From NCBI RefSeq assembly GCF_021611515.1, contig NZ_CP090960.1, positions 2,046,001-2,110,000 of the forward strand: 64,000 bases of DNA, in the 5' to 3' direction. The DNA comes from Mariluticola halotolerans (lineage in GTDB: Bacteria > Pseudomonadota > Alphaproteobacteria > Rhizobiales > Devosiaceae). The notes below the pieces were generated by a model. That model had not been told where the DNA came from. It saw nothing but the letters and a program-made list of their open reading frames with translations, and ran no database searches. Numbering within the stretch: the first letter of the stretch is position 1; each line of letters begins with the position of its first letter. Shown here piece by piece: positions 55,832 through 64,000 of this stretch. Position numbers and translations under genes: made by a program.

Positions 55832-57124
55832 ATGCTTCACACTGAAGAGGACAAGGTTCGCCTTTACCAGCGGATCGAGGATGCGCGGGACGCACTTATT
55901 GCCCTGACCCAGGACCTGATCCGCATTCCAACAATGAACCCGCCCGGTGAAGCCTATCTGGAAATCTGCGAATATCTGCAAAAGCGACTTTTGGGCCGGG
56001 GGTTTGACGTGGAACTGGTGCGGGCGACAGGTGCCCCCGGGGACAGCGACAAATATCCGCGCTGGAATGTGATTGCGCGTAAGGAAGGCAAGCGGCCCGG
56101 CGATTGCGTGCATTTCAATTCCCACACTGATGTGGTGGAGGTGGGCCGCGGCTGGACGTTTGACCCGTTTGGCGGCGAAGTGTCCGACGGCAAGATTTAT
56201 GGCCGGGGGGCCTGCGACATGAAGGGGGGCCTGGCCGCCTCGATCATTGCGGCGGAAGTCTTTATCGACACCTTTCCCGATTTTGCCGGGGCGATTGAAA
56301 TTTCCGGCACGGCGGATGAGGAATCCGGCGGCTATGGCGGTGTTGCCTATCTGGCCGAGCACGGGTTTTTCACCCCCGAACGGGTGCAGCACGTGATTAT
56401 TCCCGAGCCCTTGAACAAGGACCGGGTTTGCCTTGGCCATCGCGGGGTGTGGTGGGCCGAGATCGAGACCAAGGGGCATATTGCCCATGGCTCGATGCCG
56501 TTTCTGGGTGATTGTGCCGTCCGGCATATGGGCGCGGTGGTGGCGGAAATGGAACAATCATTGTTCCCGGCGCTGGCGCAAAAGCGCACCGACATGCCGG
56601 TTGTGCCCGAAGGCGCGCGGCAATCGACAATGAATATCAATTCGCTGCATGGCGGGCTGGCGGAACCGGAGGAGGGTTTTACCGGCTTTCCCTCGGCCGT
56701 TGTGCCCGACAGCGCGCGCATGGTGATCGACCGGCGTTATCTGATCGAGGAGAATGCCGAAGAGGTGCGCGGGGAAATCGTCAGCCTTTTGGAAAAGGTG
56801 AAAGCCGAGCGGCCGAAATTTGAATATGAATTGCATGAAATGTGGCAGGTCAGCCCCACAATGACAGCGCGGGATGCGCCGATTGTGACCTCGGTGGCGC
56901 GTTCAATCGAGACCGTGTTGGCGAAAACGCCTGATTATGTGGTGTCGCCGGGCACTTATGACCAGAAACATATCGACCGGATCGGGCGGATGCATAATTG
57001 CATCGCCTATGGCCCGGGTATTCTTGATCTGGCGCATCAACCTGATGAATATATTGGAATCGATGATATGATGGACAGCGTCAAGGTGATGGCCTTGACG
57101 CTCAAAGAGCTGTTAACTGCCTGA
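55832..57124 (+). CDS. M20 family metallohydrolase (ArgE/DapE type)
   Basis: A 430-residue amidohydrolase of the acetylornithine deacetylase / succinyl-diaminopimelate desuccinylase family. The metal ligands appear in FNSHTDVV, GRGACDMKGG and SGTADEESGG, with the later DARMVIDRRYL type dimerisation region and a C-terminal His in GILDLAHQPDEY. Its place before a peptide/opine-type ABC transporter suggests it splits an imported N-acyl or peptide-like compound rather than serving arginine or lysine synthesis. ATG 55832 follows GGAGA. Confidence 0.87.
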   Translation: MLHTEEDKVRLYQRIEDARDALIALTQDLIRIPTMNPPGEAYLEICEYLQKRLLGRGFDVELVRATGAPGDSDKYPRWNVIARKEGKRPGDCVHFNSHTDVVEVGRGWTFDPFGGEVSDGKIYGRGACDMKGGLAASIIAAEVFIDTFPDFAGAIEISGTADEESGGYGGVAYLAEHGFFTPERVQHVIIPEPLNKDRVCLGHRGVWWAEIETKGHIAHGSMPFLGDCAVRHMGAVVAEMEQSLFPALAQKRTDMPVVPEGARQSTMNINSLHGGLAEPEEGFTGFPSAVVPDSARMVIDRRYLIEENAEEVRGEIVSLLEKVKAERPKFEYELHEMWQVSPTMTARDAPIVTSVARSIETVLAKTPDYVVSPGTYDQKHIDRIGRMHNCIAYGPGILDLAHQPDEYIGIDDMMDSVKVMALTLKELLTA

Positions 57125-57167
57125 CAAGGTGGTGAAAACAGCCGCTTAAAACTCGGAAGGACGACAC

Positions 57168-58655
57168 ATGCGAATACCCTTCAAGAGCCTGGCACTGGCC
57201 GGCGCGCTTGCTTTGACGACCGCCTTGAGCCCTGCTTATGCCGCGCGCACCGACATCAATGTCGGCATGGTCCTCGAGCCGCCCAATCTCGACCCCACCG
57301 GTGGTGCAGCTGCCGCGATTGATGAAGTGGTTTATGCCAATATTTTTGAAGGCCTGACCCGGTTTGATTCAACCGGCGCGGTACAGCCCAATCTGGCGAC
57401 CAGCTGGGATATTTCCGAGGACGGATTGACCTATACATTCCACCTGGCAACCGGCGTGACCTTTCATGACGGCACCGGTTTTGACGCCGAGGATGTGAAA
57501 TTCTCGCTCGACCGGGCGCGCGCGGAAGATTCAACCAATGCGCAAAAGGCCTTGTTTGCCGATATCGCCTCGGTCGAGGTTGTTGATCAGGCCACGGTTG
57601 TTGTGACCCTGTCCAAGCCGAATGGCAGCTTTTTGTTCAACATGGCCTGGGGTGATGCGGTGATTGTGGCGCCGGAAAGCGCCGAGACCAACGCGACCAA
57701 CCCTGTGGGCACCGGCCCGTTCACCTTTGTGAACTGGGCGCAGGGCGACCATGTGGAGATTGCCAAGAACCCTGATTACTGGGGTACGCCGGTCAAGCTC
57801 GACAAGGCGGTCTTCAAGTTTATCGCCGACCCCACCGCCGCCTTTGCCGCGATGATGGCGGGCGATGTGGACACATTCCCGAACTTTCCCGCCCCCGAAA
57901 CCCTCGCCCAACTGGGCGCTGATCCGCGCTTCAAGGTGATTGTGGGTTCGACCGAGGGCGAGACCATCATGTCGATGAACAATGGCAAGGCCCCGTTCGA
58001 CGATGTGAAGGTGCGTGAAGCCGTCTCCCATGCGATCAACCGCCAGGAAATCATCGATGGCGCGATGTTTGGCTATGGCACCCCAATCGGCACATTCTTT
58101 GCGCCGCACAATCCCGCCTATGTCGATCTGACAGAGACCTCGAACTATGACCCGGAAAAAGCCAAGGCGCTTCTGGCGGAGGCTGGCTATGCCGACGGGT
58201 TCAAGACAACCCTGAAGCTGCCCCCCCCCAGCTATGCCCGCCGTGGTGGCGAGATCATCGCCTCGCAATTGCGCGCTGTCGGCATTGAAGCCGAAATCAT
58301 CAATATGGAATGGGCGCAATGGCTCGAAGGTCCGTTCAAGGCACGTGACTACGACCTGACAATCGTCTCGCATACCGAGCCGATGGATATCGGCATCTAT
58401 GGTCGTGACGACTATTATTTCGATTACCATGATGATGGTTTCAAGCAGATCATGGCTGATCTGAACAATACCACGGACCCGGCCAAGCGCACGGAACTGA
58501 TGCAGGCCGCGCAAAAGAAAGTCTCGGGCGACTTTGTCAGCGTCTTCCTGTTCCAGCTCGCCAAGACCGGTGTCGCCAATGCCAAGATTAAAGGCCTGTG
58601 GGAGAATTCCCCCACCCAGGCCAATGATCTGACCGGCGTTTACTGGGTAGATTAA
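57168..58655 (+). CDS. ABC transporter substrate-binding protein, family 5 (peptide/opine/nickel)
   Basis: A 495-residue periplasmic receptor. The signal peptide is residues 1-25 (SPAYA before ARTDIN). The SBP_bac_5 domain includes PPNLDPTGGAAAAIDEVVYANIFEGL, where the first 20 residues contain the family motif, and GTGPFTFVNW, REAVSHAINRQEI. It delivers a peptide, opine or similar solute to the permease below. It is followed by a hairpin that may keep its mRNA more abundant than the permease genes. Confidence 0.9.
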   Translation: MRIPFKSLALAGALALTTALSPAYAARTDINVGMVLEPPNLDPTGGAAAAIDEVVYANIFEGLTRFDSTGAVQPNLATSWDISEDGLTYTFHLATGVTFHDGTGFDAEDVKFSLDRARAEDSTNAQKALFADIASVEVVDQATVVVTLSKPNGSFLFNMAWGDAVIVAPESAETNATNPVGTGPFTFVNWAQGDHVEIAKNPDYWGTPVKLDKAVFKFIADPTAAFAAMMAGDVDTFPNFPAPETLAQLGADPRFKVIVGSTEGETIMSMNNGKAPFDDVKVREAVSHAINRQEIIDGAMFGYGTPIGTFFAPHNPAYVDLTETSNYDPEKAKALLAEAGYADGFKTTLKLPPPSYARRGGEIIASQLRAVGIEAEIINMEWAQWLEGPFKARDYDLTIVSHTEPMDIGIYGRDDYYFDYHDDGFKQIMADLNNTTDPAKRTELMQAAQKKVSGDFVSVFLFQLAKTGVANAKIKGLWENSPTQANDLTGVYWVD

Positions 58656-58664
58656 GCTATTTGC

Positions 58665-58690
58665 GGGCGGGTCGCTTTCGCGGTCCGCCC
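58665..58690 (+). promoter_or_regulatory. Hairpin between the binding-protein and permease genes
   Basis: GGGCGG (58665-58670) pairs with CCGCCC (58685-58690) in the 52-base gap. Such hairpins often stabilise the upstream binding-protein mRNA and attenuate the downstream genes. No strong T-tract follows. Confidence 0.5.
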
Positions 58691-58707
58691 CAACCTTTTC
58701 AGGCCCG

Positions 58708-59658
58708 ATGCTCGCATATTCACTCAATCGTCTGCTATCGCTGTCGCTAAGCCTTGTGGCGGCGAGCATCGTGATTTTTCTGCTGCTTGAAGTTGTCCCC
58801 GGTGATCCGGCCGCCTTCATGCTGGGGCTCAATGCCGCCCCCGATACGGTGGCGGCCCTGCGCGAGCAGATGGGGCTGGATGCCCCCTTGATCCAGCGCT
58901 ATTTCGGCTGGGCGCTGGGGCTGCTGCATGGCGATTTCGGCATCAGCTATACCTATAAGGTGCCGGTGAGCGAACTGATTGCCGACCGGGTGATGGTGTC
59001 GCTGCCGCTGGCGATTTTTGCGCTGGGACTTTCCACCCTGATTGCCTTTCCCGTTGGCATTATTGCCGCCTCGCGGCGCAATTCGGCGACGGATGTCTCC
59101 ATCATGGGCGTGACGCAATTGGGGGTGGCTATTCCCAATTTCTGGTTTGCCATGCTGCTGGTCCTCGCGTTTTCCATAACCTTGCGCTGGTTTTCCGCCG
59201 GCGGTTTTCCCGGCTGGGACGCGGGCCTGTTTGAAGGGCTGAAGGCACTCACCCTGCCCGCCATCGCGCTGGCGCTGCCGCAGGCCTCTATCCTTGCGCG
59301 GGTGATGCGCTCATCGCTGCTCGATACGCTTTCGGAAGATTATATCCGCACCGCGCGCGCCAAGGGGCTGACCCGGCAACAGGCGCTGTGGCGGCATGCG
59401 CTGCGCAATGCGCTGATCCCGGTCCTGACGATTATCGGACTGCAATTCTCGTTTCTTCTCGCCGGGGCGATCATTATCGAAAACGTGTTCTTTCTGCCCG
59501 GGCTCGGGCGGCTGGTGTTTCAGGGCATTACCCAGCGCGACCTGATCGTTGTTAAAAGCGTCGTTATGCTGCTGGTGTTTGCGGTGATCAGCGTCACGTT
59601 TATTGTCGACATGGCCTATGCGCTGGCTGATCCGCGCCTGCGGAGGCAGAGCCGATGA
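58708..59658 (+). CDS. ABC transporter permease, DppB type
   Basis: A 316-residue inner-membrane permease with about six transmembrane helices (9-31, 100-124, 134-158, 170-195, 240-262, 282-304). The EAA loop reads DYIRTARAKGLTRQQALWRHALRNAL, beginning with the conserved contact to the ATPase. The family pairs with DppC-type permeases. Its stop overlaps the next start (ATGA). Confidence 0.92.
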   Translation: MLAYSLNRLLSLSLSLVAASIVIFLLLEVVPGDPAAFMLGLNAAPDTVAALREQMGLDAPLIQRYFGWALGLLHGDFGISYTYKVPVSELIADRVMVSLPLAIFALGLSTLIAFPVGIIAASRRNSATDVSIMGVTQLGVAIPNFWFAMLLVLAFSITLRWFSAGGFPGWDAGLFEGLKALTLPAIALALPQASILARVMRSSLLDTLSEDYIRTARAKGLTRQQALWRHALRNALIPVLTIIGLQFSFLLAGAIIIENVFFLPGLGRLVFQGITQRDLIVVKSVVMLLVFAVISVTFIVDMAYALADPRLRRQSR

Positions 59659-60527
59659 GTGATGTGACCATCATGGGCCCGAAGCCGGACAGCTTGTTGC
59701 GGGCCGCCTTGCAATCGCGCAGCCTGACGCTCGGGACGGCGATTACGCTGGTCTTTGTGATCGCGGCGCTGATCTCGTTTGTCTGGACGCCCTATGACGT
59801 GACCCAGCTCGATATCGCGGGCAAGCTGAAGGGCCTCTCCGCAACCCATTGGCTGGGGACGGACCATTTCGGGCGCGATATTTTTTCGATGATCATGGTG
59901 GGGGCCCGCACCTCGATTGCGGTTGCGGTTGTCGCCGTCGGGATTGGTGTGGCGCTCGGGGTGCCGCTGGGGCTTTGGGCTGCTGCCAAACGCGGCACGC
60001 TGATGGACGAGATCATCATGCGCGGCAATGATCTGGTATTTGCCTTTCCCGCGCTGTTGATCGCCATTCTGATTACCGCCGTATTCGGCCCGGGCGCGAT
60101 CAATGCGATTGTCGCCATCGGCATTTTCAATATTCCGGTATTTGCGCGGCTGGCGCGCGGGGCGGCCTTGAGCCTCTGGACCCGCGATTTCGTGATGGCA
60201 GCGCGGGTTTCGGGCAAGGGCGCGGTGCGCATTTCAGCGGAACATATCCTGCCCAATATCACCAATCTTTTGATCGTGCAGGGCACGATCCAGTTCTCGC
60301 TCGGCATTCTGGCCGAGGCGGCGCTGTCCTATGTGGGGCTGGGTGCGCAACCGCCGCTGCCGAGCTGGGGGCGGATGCTGGCGGATGCGCAGACCATGAT
60401 CAGCTTTGCGCCCCATATGGCGCTGGTGCCCGGGCTGGCGATTGTTTTGACCGTCCTGGGGCTGAACCTGATGGGTGACGGCTTGCGCGATCTGTTTGAT
60501 CCCAAATTACGGCGGGCCCGCACATGA
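59655..60527 (+). CDS. ABC transporter permease, DppC type
   Basis: A 290-residue permease with an N-terminal helix (about 30-48) and five more. The N-terminal HWLGTDHFGRDIFS and the EAA loop DFVMAARVSGKGAVRISAEHILPN are typical of DppC/OppC. It overlaps both neighbours by ATGA, so the three genes are translationally coupled. Confidence 0.92.
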   Translation: MSDVTIMGPKPDSLLRAALQSRSLTLGTAITLVFVIAALISFVWTPYDVTQLDIAGKLKGLSATHWLGTDHFGRDIFSMIMVGARTSIAVAVVAVGIGVALGVPLGLWAAAKRGTLMDEIIMRGNDLVFAFPALLIAILITAVFGPGAINAIVAIGIFNIPVFARLARGAALSLWTRDFVMAARVSGKGAVRISAEHILPNITNLLIVQGTIQFSLGILAEAALSYVGLGAQPPLPSWGRMLADAQTMISFAPHMALVPGLAIVLTVLGLNLMGDGLRDLFDPKLRRART

Positions 60528-62164
60528 GCCTGCTGACCATTGAAAATCTCTGCCTGTCGATTGGCGGCTTTTCCATCCTCAAGGATATCGATCTTGCCGT
60601 CGATAAAGGGGAAATTCTCGGCGTGATCGGGGAGAGCGGCTCGGGCAAATCGATGACCGCGCTCGCCACCATGCAGCTTTTGCCCGCAGGGTCGGAAACC
60701 GGCGGCAGTATCAAGCTCGACGGGGTGGAATTGCTCGGCAAGTCCGAGGCCGAAATGTGCGCCATTCGCGGCAAAGACATTGGCATGATCTTTCAGGAGC
60801 CGATGACCGCGCTCAACCCGGTCAAGACCATTGGCGACCAGGTGGCCGAGACGGTGCTCGTGCATGGGCATAAAAGCCGGGAAGAGGCTCTGGCGATTGC
60901 CCGTGAAACCCTGAACCGGGTGGAACTGCCCGAAGACAAGTTTCCAATGGACCGCTATCCGCATGAACTCTCGGGCGGCCAGCGCCAGCGGGTGGTGATT
61001 GCCATGGCGATTGCCCTGCGCCCCCGATTGCTGATTGCCGATGAACCGACCACGGCGCTGGATGTGACGACCCAGGCGCAGATCCTGACCCTACTGAAAA
61101 AGCTGGTTGAGGAAGACCGGATGGGGCTGATCCTGATCACCCATGATCTGGCGGTCGTCGCGGGGATTGCCGACCATATTGCCATCATGAGTGCCGGCGA
61201 TGTGGTGGAGGCGGGGGAAACGCTGCACCTGTTCAAACATATGCAGCATCCCTATTCCAAGGCGCTTTATGCCGCCTCCAGCCATCAGCCGGAGCGGACC
61301 CCGCCCGTGCCCGATGACAAGGCAGTACCGGTGCTCGAGGTCAGTGAGGTTGTGCGCGATTATAAATTGCCGCGCCGCTCGCTGTTCAAGGCACCGGGGG
61401 TTTTTCGCGCCGTCAACAAGGTGAGCTTTGCCATCAGGCGCGGCGAGAATGTGGGGCTGGTTGGGGAAAGCGGTTGCGGGAAATCGACGCTCAGCCGCGC
61501 CATCATGGCACTGGAGCCGACCCAGGCCGGTGCCATCCGCATTGACGGGGAACCGGTGACCACGGAGCGCGGCGCGAGCCTGATTGCCCGGCGCAAGATG
61601 CAGGTGGTATTTCAGGACCCCTATGGCTCGTTCAATCCGCGCCACCGGGTCGACCGGCTGGTGACCGAACCGTTTCATCTGCTGGGTGCCGACGCACCGC
61701 AGGGCAAGGAACGGGACAAAAGGATTGCCGAGGCGCTCGAAAATGTGGGGCTTGCGGCCAGTGACGCGGAAAAATACATCCACGAATTTTCCGGCGGGCA
61801 GCGCCAGCGCATTGCCATTGCCCGGGCGCTGATTATTCATCCCTCGCTGATCGTGCTCGATGAGGCGGTCTCGGCGCTTGATGTATCGATCAGGGCGCAA
61901 ATTCTTGACCTGCTGGCCGATCTTTCCGACCGCTTGCACCTCTCCTATCTGTTCATTTCGCATGATCTCTCGGTGGTACGGGCGATTACCGACCGGGTGA
62001 TGGTGATGAAGGCCGGGCAGATCGTTGAGAGTGGCGAGACCGAAGAAGTGTTCCGCAACCCCACCCATCCCTATACCCGCGAGCTTTTGGCCGCGGCACC
62101 CAATCTGGAACAGGCGCTGAAAACGCGCAGTGACGCGGGCCTTGGTGCCAGCACAACAACATAG
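60524..62164 (+). CDS. Fused double ATP-binding protein of peptide-type ABC transporter (DppD-DppF)
   Basis: A 546-residue protein with two complete ATPase domains. The first has Walker [10 protein letters not shown], signature LSGGQRQRV and Walker [13 protein letters not shown] (about residues 1-260). The second has [18 protein letters not shown] and [12 protein letters not shown] (about 275-540). In most Opp/Dpp systems these are two genes; here they are one chain, a known variant (as in GsiA/YejF). In the second Walker B the usual Pro of DEP is Ala (DEA), also common in DppF relatives. Confidence 0.93.
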   Translation: MSLLTIENLCLSIGGFSILKDIDLAVDKGEILGVIGESGSGKSMTALATMQLLPAGSETGGSIKLDGVELLGKSEAEMCAIRGKDIGMIFQEPMTALNPVKTIGDQVAETVLVHGHKSREEALAIARETLNRVELPEDKFPMDRYPHELSGGQRQRVVIAMAIALRPRLLIADEPTTALDVTTQAQILTLLKKLVEEDRMGLILITHDLAVVAGIADHIAIMSAGDVVEAGETLHLFKHMQHPYSKALYAASSHQPERTPPVPDDKAVPVLEVSEVVRDYKLPRRSLFKAPGVFRAVNKVSFAIRRGENVGLVGESGCGKSTLSRAIMALEPTQAGAIRIDGEPVTTERGASLIARRKMQVVFQDPYGSFNPRHRVDRLVTEPFHLLGADAPQGKERDKRIAEALENVGLAASDAEKYIHEFSGGQRQRIAIARALIIHPSLIVLDEAVSALDVSIRAQILDLLADLSDRLHLSYLFISHDLSVVRAITDRVMVMKAGQIVESGETEEVFRNPTHPYTRELLAAAPNLEQALKTRSDAGLGASTTT

Positions 62165-62176
62165 AAGATTTATACA

Positions 62177-63625
62177 ATGACCGAGATCTGGTTCGACCCC
62201 ACAAAATGTTTCATCGGTGGCCAATGGGTGGCGCCCGCCAAGGGGCAAACCCTCACCCTCGAGAACCCCTCTGACGGCACGCCAATCTGTGAGATTGCGC
62301 GCGGGACCGCTGAGGACATTGATGCAGCCGTCGCGGCAGCACGCACAGCGCTTAAAGGGGAATGGGGCAAGCTGCCGGCTCTGGAACGCGGCCGCATTCT
62401 GACCCGAATCGGGCAGAAGGTGCTGGAGCGCGTGGATGAGCTGGCCGCACTTGAGGCGCGCGATGTGGGCAAGCCGCTGAAACAGGCGCGGGCCGATGCG
62501 GTGGCGCTGGCGCGCTATATGGAATTTTACGGCGGGGCCGCCGACAAGATCCATGGCGAGACCATTCCCTATCTCGATGGCTATACGGTTTATAGCCTGC
62601 GCGAACCGCATGGGGTGACCGGGCATATCGTGCCGTGGAATTATCCGATGCAGATCATTGGCCGTTCGGTGGGTGCCGCCCTGACCATGGGCAATGCTGC
62701 CGTATTAAAGCCGGCGGAAGAAGCCTGCCTGACCGCCCTCGCCTTTGCCGCGATTGCCGAAGAGGCGGGCCTGCCCAAGGGTGCGCTCAATGTGGTGCCG
62801 GGCCTCGGCGAAGAAGCGGGGGCCGCATTGTCCGGACATGCGGGCATCAACCATATCTCGTTTACCGGCTCGGTTGGGGTGGGCAGCATGATCCAGGCGG
62901 CGGCGGCGAAAAACGTGGTGCCGGTGACGCTGGAACTGGGGGGCAAGTCGCCGCAACTGGTGTTTGCCGATGCCGATCTCGACAAGGCGCTGCCCTTCCT
63001 CGTCAATGCGGGCATTCAGAACGCGGGCCAGACCTGTTCGGCGGCGTCGCGCATTCTGGTGCAGCGGGAAATTTATGACGAAGTGGTGGCGCGGATGGCG
63101 GAACGCTATCGCGCCTTGAAGGTGGGCCCGGCTGTGGCCGACCTTGATGTCGGACCGCTGATTTCGGCGCGGCAAAAAGAAATTGTCACCGGATTTCTCG
63201 ACCTGATCGGCGACGGGCGCATTGTGGCGCAGGCCGAGATCGTCGGGGATGCGCCGGCAGGCGGGCATTATGTGGCCCCAACCCTTGTGGCTGATGTGAC
63301 CCCCGACCATCGCCTGGCGCAGGAAGAGATTTTCGGGCCCGTGCAGGTGGTCATTCCCTTTGATACCGAAGAGGACGCCATAGCCATTGCCAATGGCACT
63401 GATTTTGGCCTTGTCGCCGGGATCTGGACGAATGATGGCGGCCGGCAGATGCGGCTGGCCCGCGCCATCAGTTCGGGGCAGGTATTCATCAATAATTACG
63501 GGGCCGGGGGCGGTGTGGAATTGCCGTTTGGCGGCACCGGCAAATCCGGGCATGGCCGCGAAAAGGGCTTTGAAGCGCTTTACGGCTTTTCCGTTTTAAA
63601 GACAGTGGCGGCGCATCATGGCTGA
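62177..63625 (+). CDS. Aldehyde dehydrogenase family protein
   Basis: A 482-residue NAD(P)-dependent dehydrogenase. The nucleophile is Cys287 in NAGQTCSAASR, the general base Glu in LELGGKSP and the cofactor loop FTGSVGVGS. HIVPWNYPMQ and GGTGKSGHGREKG are typical of betaine/gamma-aminobutyraldehyde-like dehydrogenases. It follows the transporter by 12 bases, so it probably oxidises an aldehyde made from the imported compound. Unlike the gabD-like protein it has a single active-site cysteine. Confidence 0.9.
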   Translation: MTEIWFDPTKCFIGGQWVAPAKGQTLTLENPSDGTPICEIARGTAEDIDAAVAAARTALKGEWGKLPALERGRILTRIGQKVLERVDELAALEARDVGKPLKQARADAVALARYMEFYGGAADKIHGETIPYLDGYTVYSLREPHGVTGHIVPWNYPMQIIGRSVGAALTMGNAAVLKPAEEACLTALAFAAIAEEAGLPKGALNVVPGLGEEAGAALSGHAGINHISFTGSVGVGSMIQAAAAKNVVPVTLELGGKSPQLVFADADLDKALPFLVNAGIQNAGQTCSAASRILVQREIYDEVVARMAERYRALKVGPAVADLDVGPLISARQKEIVTGFLDLIGDGRIVAQAEIVGDAPAGGHYVAPTLVADVTPDHRLAQEEIFGPVQVVIPFDTEEDAIAIANGTDFGLVAGIWTNDGGRQMRLARAISSGQVFINNYGAGGGVELPFGGTGKSGHGREKGFEALYGFSVLKTVAAHHG

Positions 63626-63664
63626 CGCTTGCGCCCCTCAACAATTGATCATGAGGATGAAATA

Positions 63665-64000
63665 ATGCGGCTTGAAGGTAAGAGCGCCATTGTAACCGGC
63701 GGGGCGTCGGGCTTTGGCGCGGGGATTGTGCGCAAGTTCGCCGCCGAAGGCGCGCGGGTGATGATTGCCGATATCAATATCGAGGGCGCAAAGGCTTTGG
63801 CCGCCGAACTGGGCAATGGCGCTTTGGCGCAGCAGGTTGACGTCTCGCGCGACGAGAGCGTTTCGCGGCTGGCAGCAGCGGCGATCATGGCATTCGGCAA
63901 GCTCGATATTCTGGTCAATAATGCCGGGGTTTCGCACCAGCCGGCAGCGCTGGATGATATTTCGGAAGCCGATTTTGACCGGGTGTTTCTGGTCAATATG
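63665..64000 (+). CDS. Short-chain dehydrogenase/reductase, N-terminal part
   Basis: The gene is cut by the right window edge after 112 codons. The Rossmann motif TGGASGFGAG (residues 11-20), the acidic residue in IADIN (after strand 2, favouring NAD) and LVNNAGVS are intact; the YxxxK site lies outside the window. ATG 63665 follows a GAGG site, 39 bases after the aldehyde dehydrogenase, so it belongs to the same operon. Confidence 0.9.
   Translation, partial: MRLEGKSAIVTGGASGFGAGIVRKFAAEGARVMIADINIEGAKALAAELGNGALAQQVDVSRDESVSRLAAAAIMAFGKLDILVNNAGVSHQPAALDDISEADFDRVFLVNM

Overview
The window is an uninterrupted stretch of an alphaproteobacterial chromosome. Gene content and order point to the order Hyphomicrobiales (Rhizobiales): lptC-lptA-lptB-rpoN-hpf-ptsN; aroA-cmk-rpsA ... 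ihfB ... trpF-trpB-trpA-accD-folC; addA/addB/murU-like/tsaE/divL-like; and a chvI-chvG-hprK-EIIA-HPr-DUF2937-ahcY run. The AccD with a degenerate zinc ribbon, the FYDLN-acid protein and the short HprK are also typical of that order. Most of the DNA looks about 60-65% G+C. A Devosia-like family is possible, but that is only an impression. No plasmid or phage genes are seen.

Layout. 1-4.0 kb: the end of uppP, a drug-efflux MFS gene divergent from a MarR regulator, a complex-I-type epimerase homologue and tRNA-Leu(CAG). 4.2-10.4 kb: lytic transglycosylase, RNase D, the Lpt lipopolysaccharide-export genes, sigma-54, hibernation factor and PtsN. 10.4-13.6 kb: DUF1150 and Hsp20 behind a good RpoH-type promoter, a glycosyltransferase, ribokinase and DUF1697. 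13.7-26.5 kb: tRNA-Ala(GGC), FYDLN protein, aroA-cmk-rpsA, GNAT, sppA, ihfB, lapA-like, trpFBA, accD, folC and trxA. 26.6-36.8 kb (minus strand): addA, addB, murU-like, tsaE and a DivL-type atypical kinase with Tyr at the phospho-acceptor position. 37-44.9 kb (minus strand): ahcY, DUF2937, HPr, EIIA, HprK, ChvG, ChvI, a SleB-type hydrolase and a HAD hydrolase.

44.9-46.7 kb carries no credible gene. It is an array of REP/REPIN-like double-hairpin repeats of three sequence classes sharing CGTCA...TGACG ends. The last copy is cut off where the DNA turns AT-rich (about 40-48% G+C). The AT-rich islet (about 46.6-48.16 kb) holds one coiled-coil plus membrane protein gene that appears split in two by a frameshift at a C6 run. 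This is the least explained part of the window and the best candidate for an undescribed system.

48.2-64 kb: polA, an EAL-domain phosphodiesterase with a CSS-motif sensor, a gabD-like dehydrogenase, a GST, a PAS-LuxR regulator, then an apparent catabolic operon (M20 hydrolase, peptide/opine-type ABC transporter with a fused double ATPase, aldehyde dehydrogenase, SDR cut by the window end).

Functional themes are envelope biogenesis and its control (UppP, LptABC, lytic transglycosylase, MurU-like, SleB, ChvGI), a regulatory rather than sugar-transporting PTS (PtsN; HPr/EIIA/HprK), DNA repair (AddAB, PolA), aromatic amino acid synthesis (AroA, TrpFBA), cell-cycle control (DivL-like) and methyl-cycle recycling (AhcY). 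All functional names rest on motif and family recognition by eye. No searches were run.
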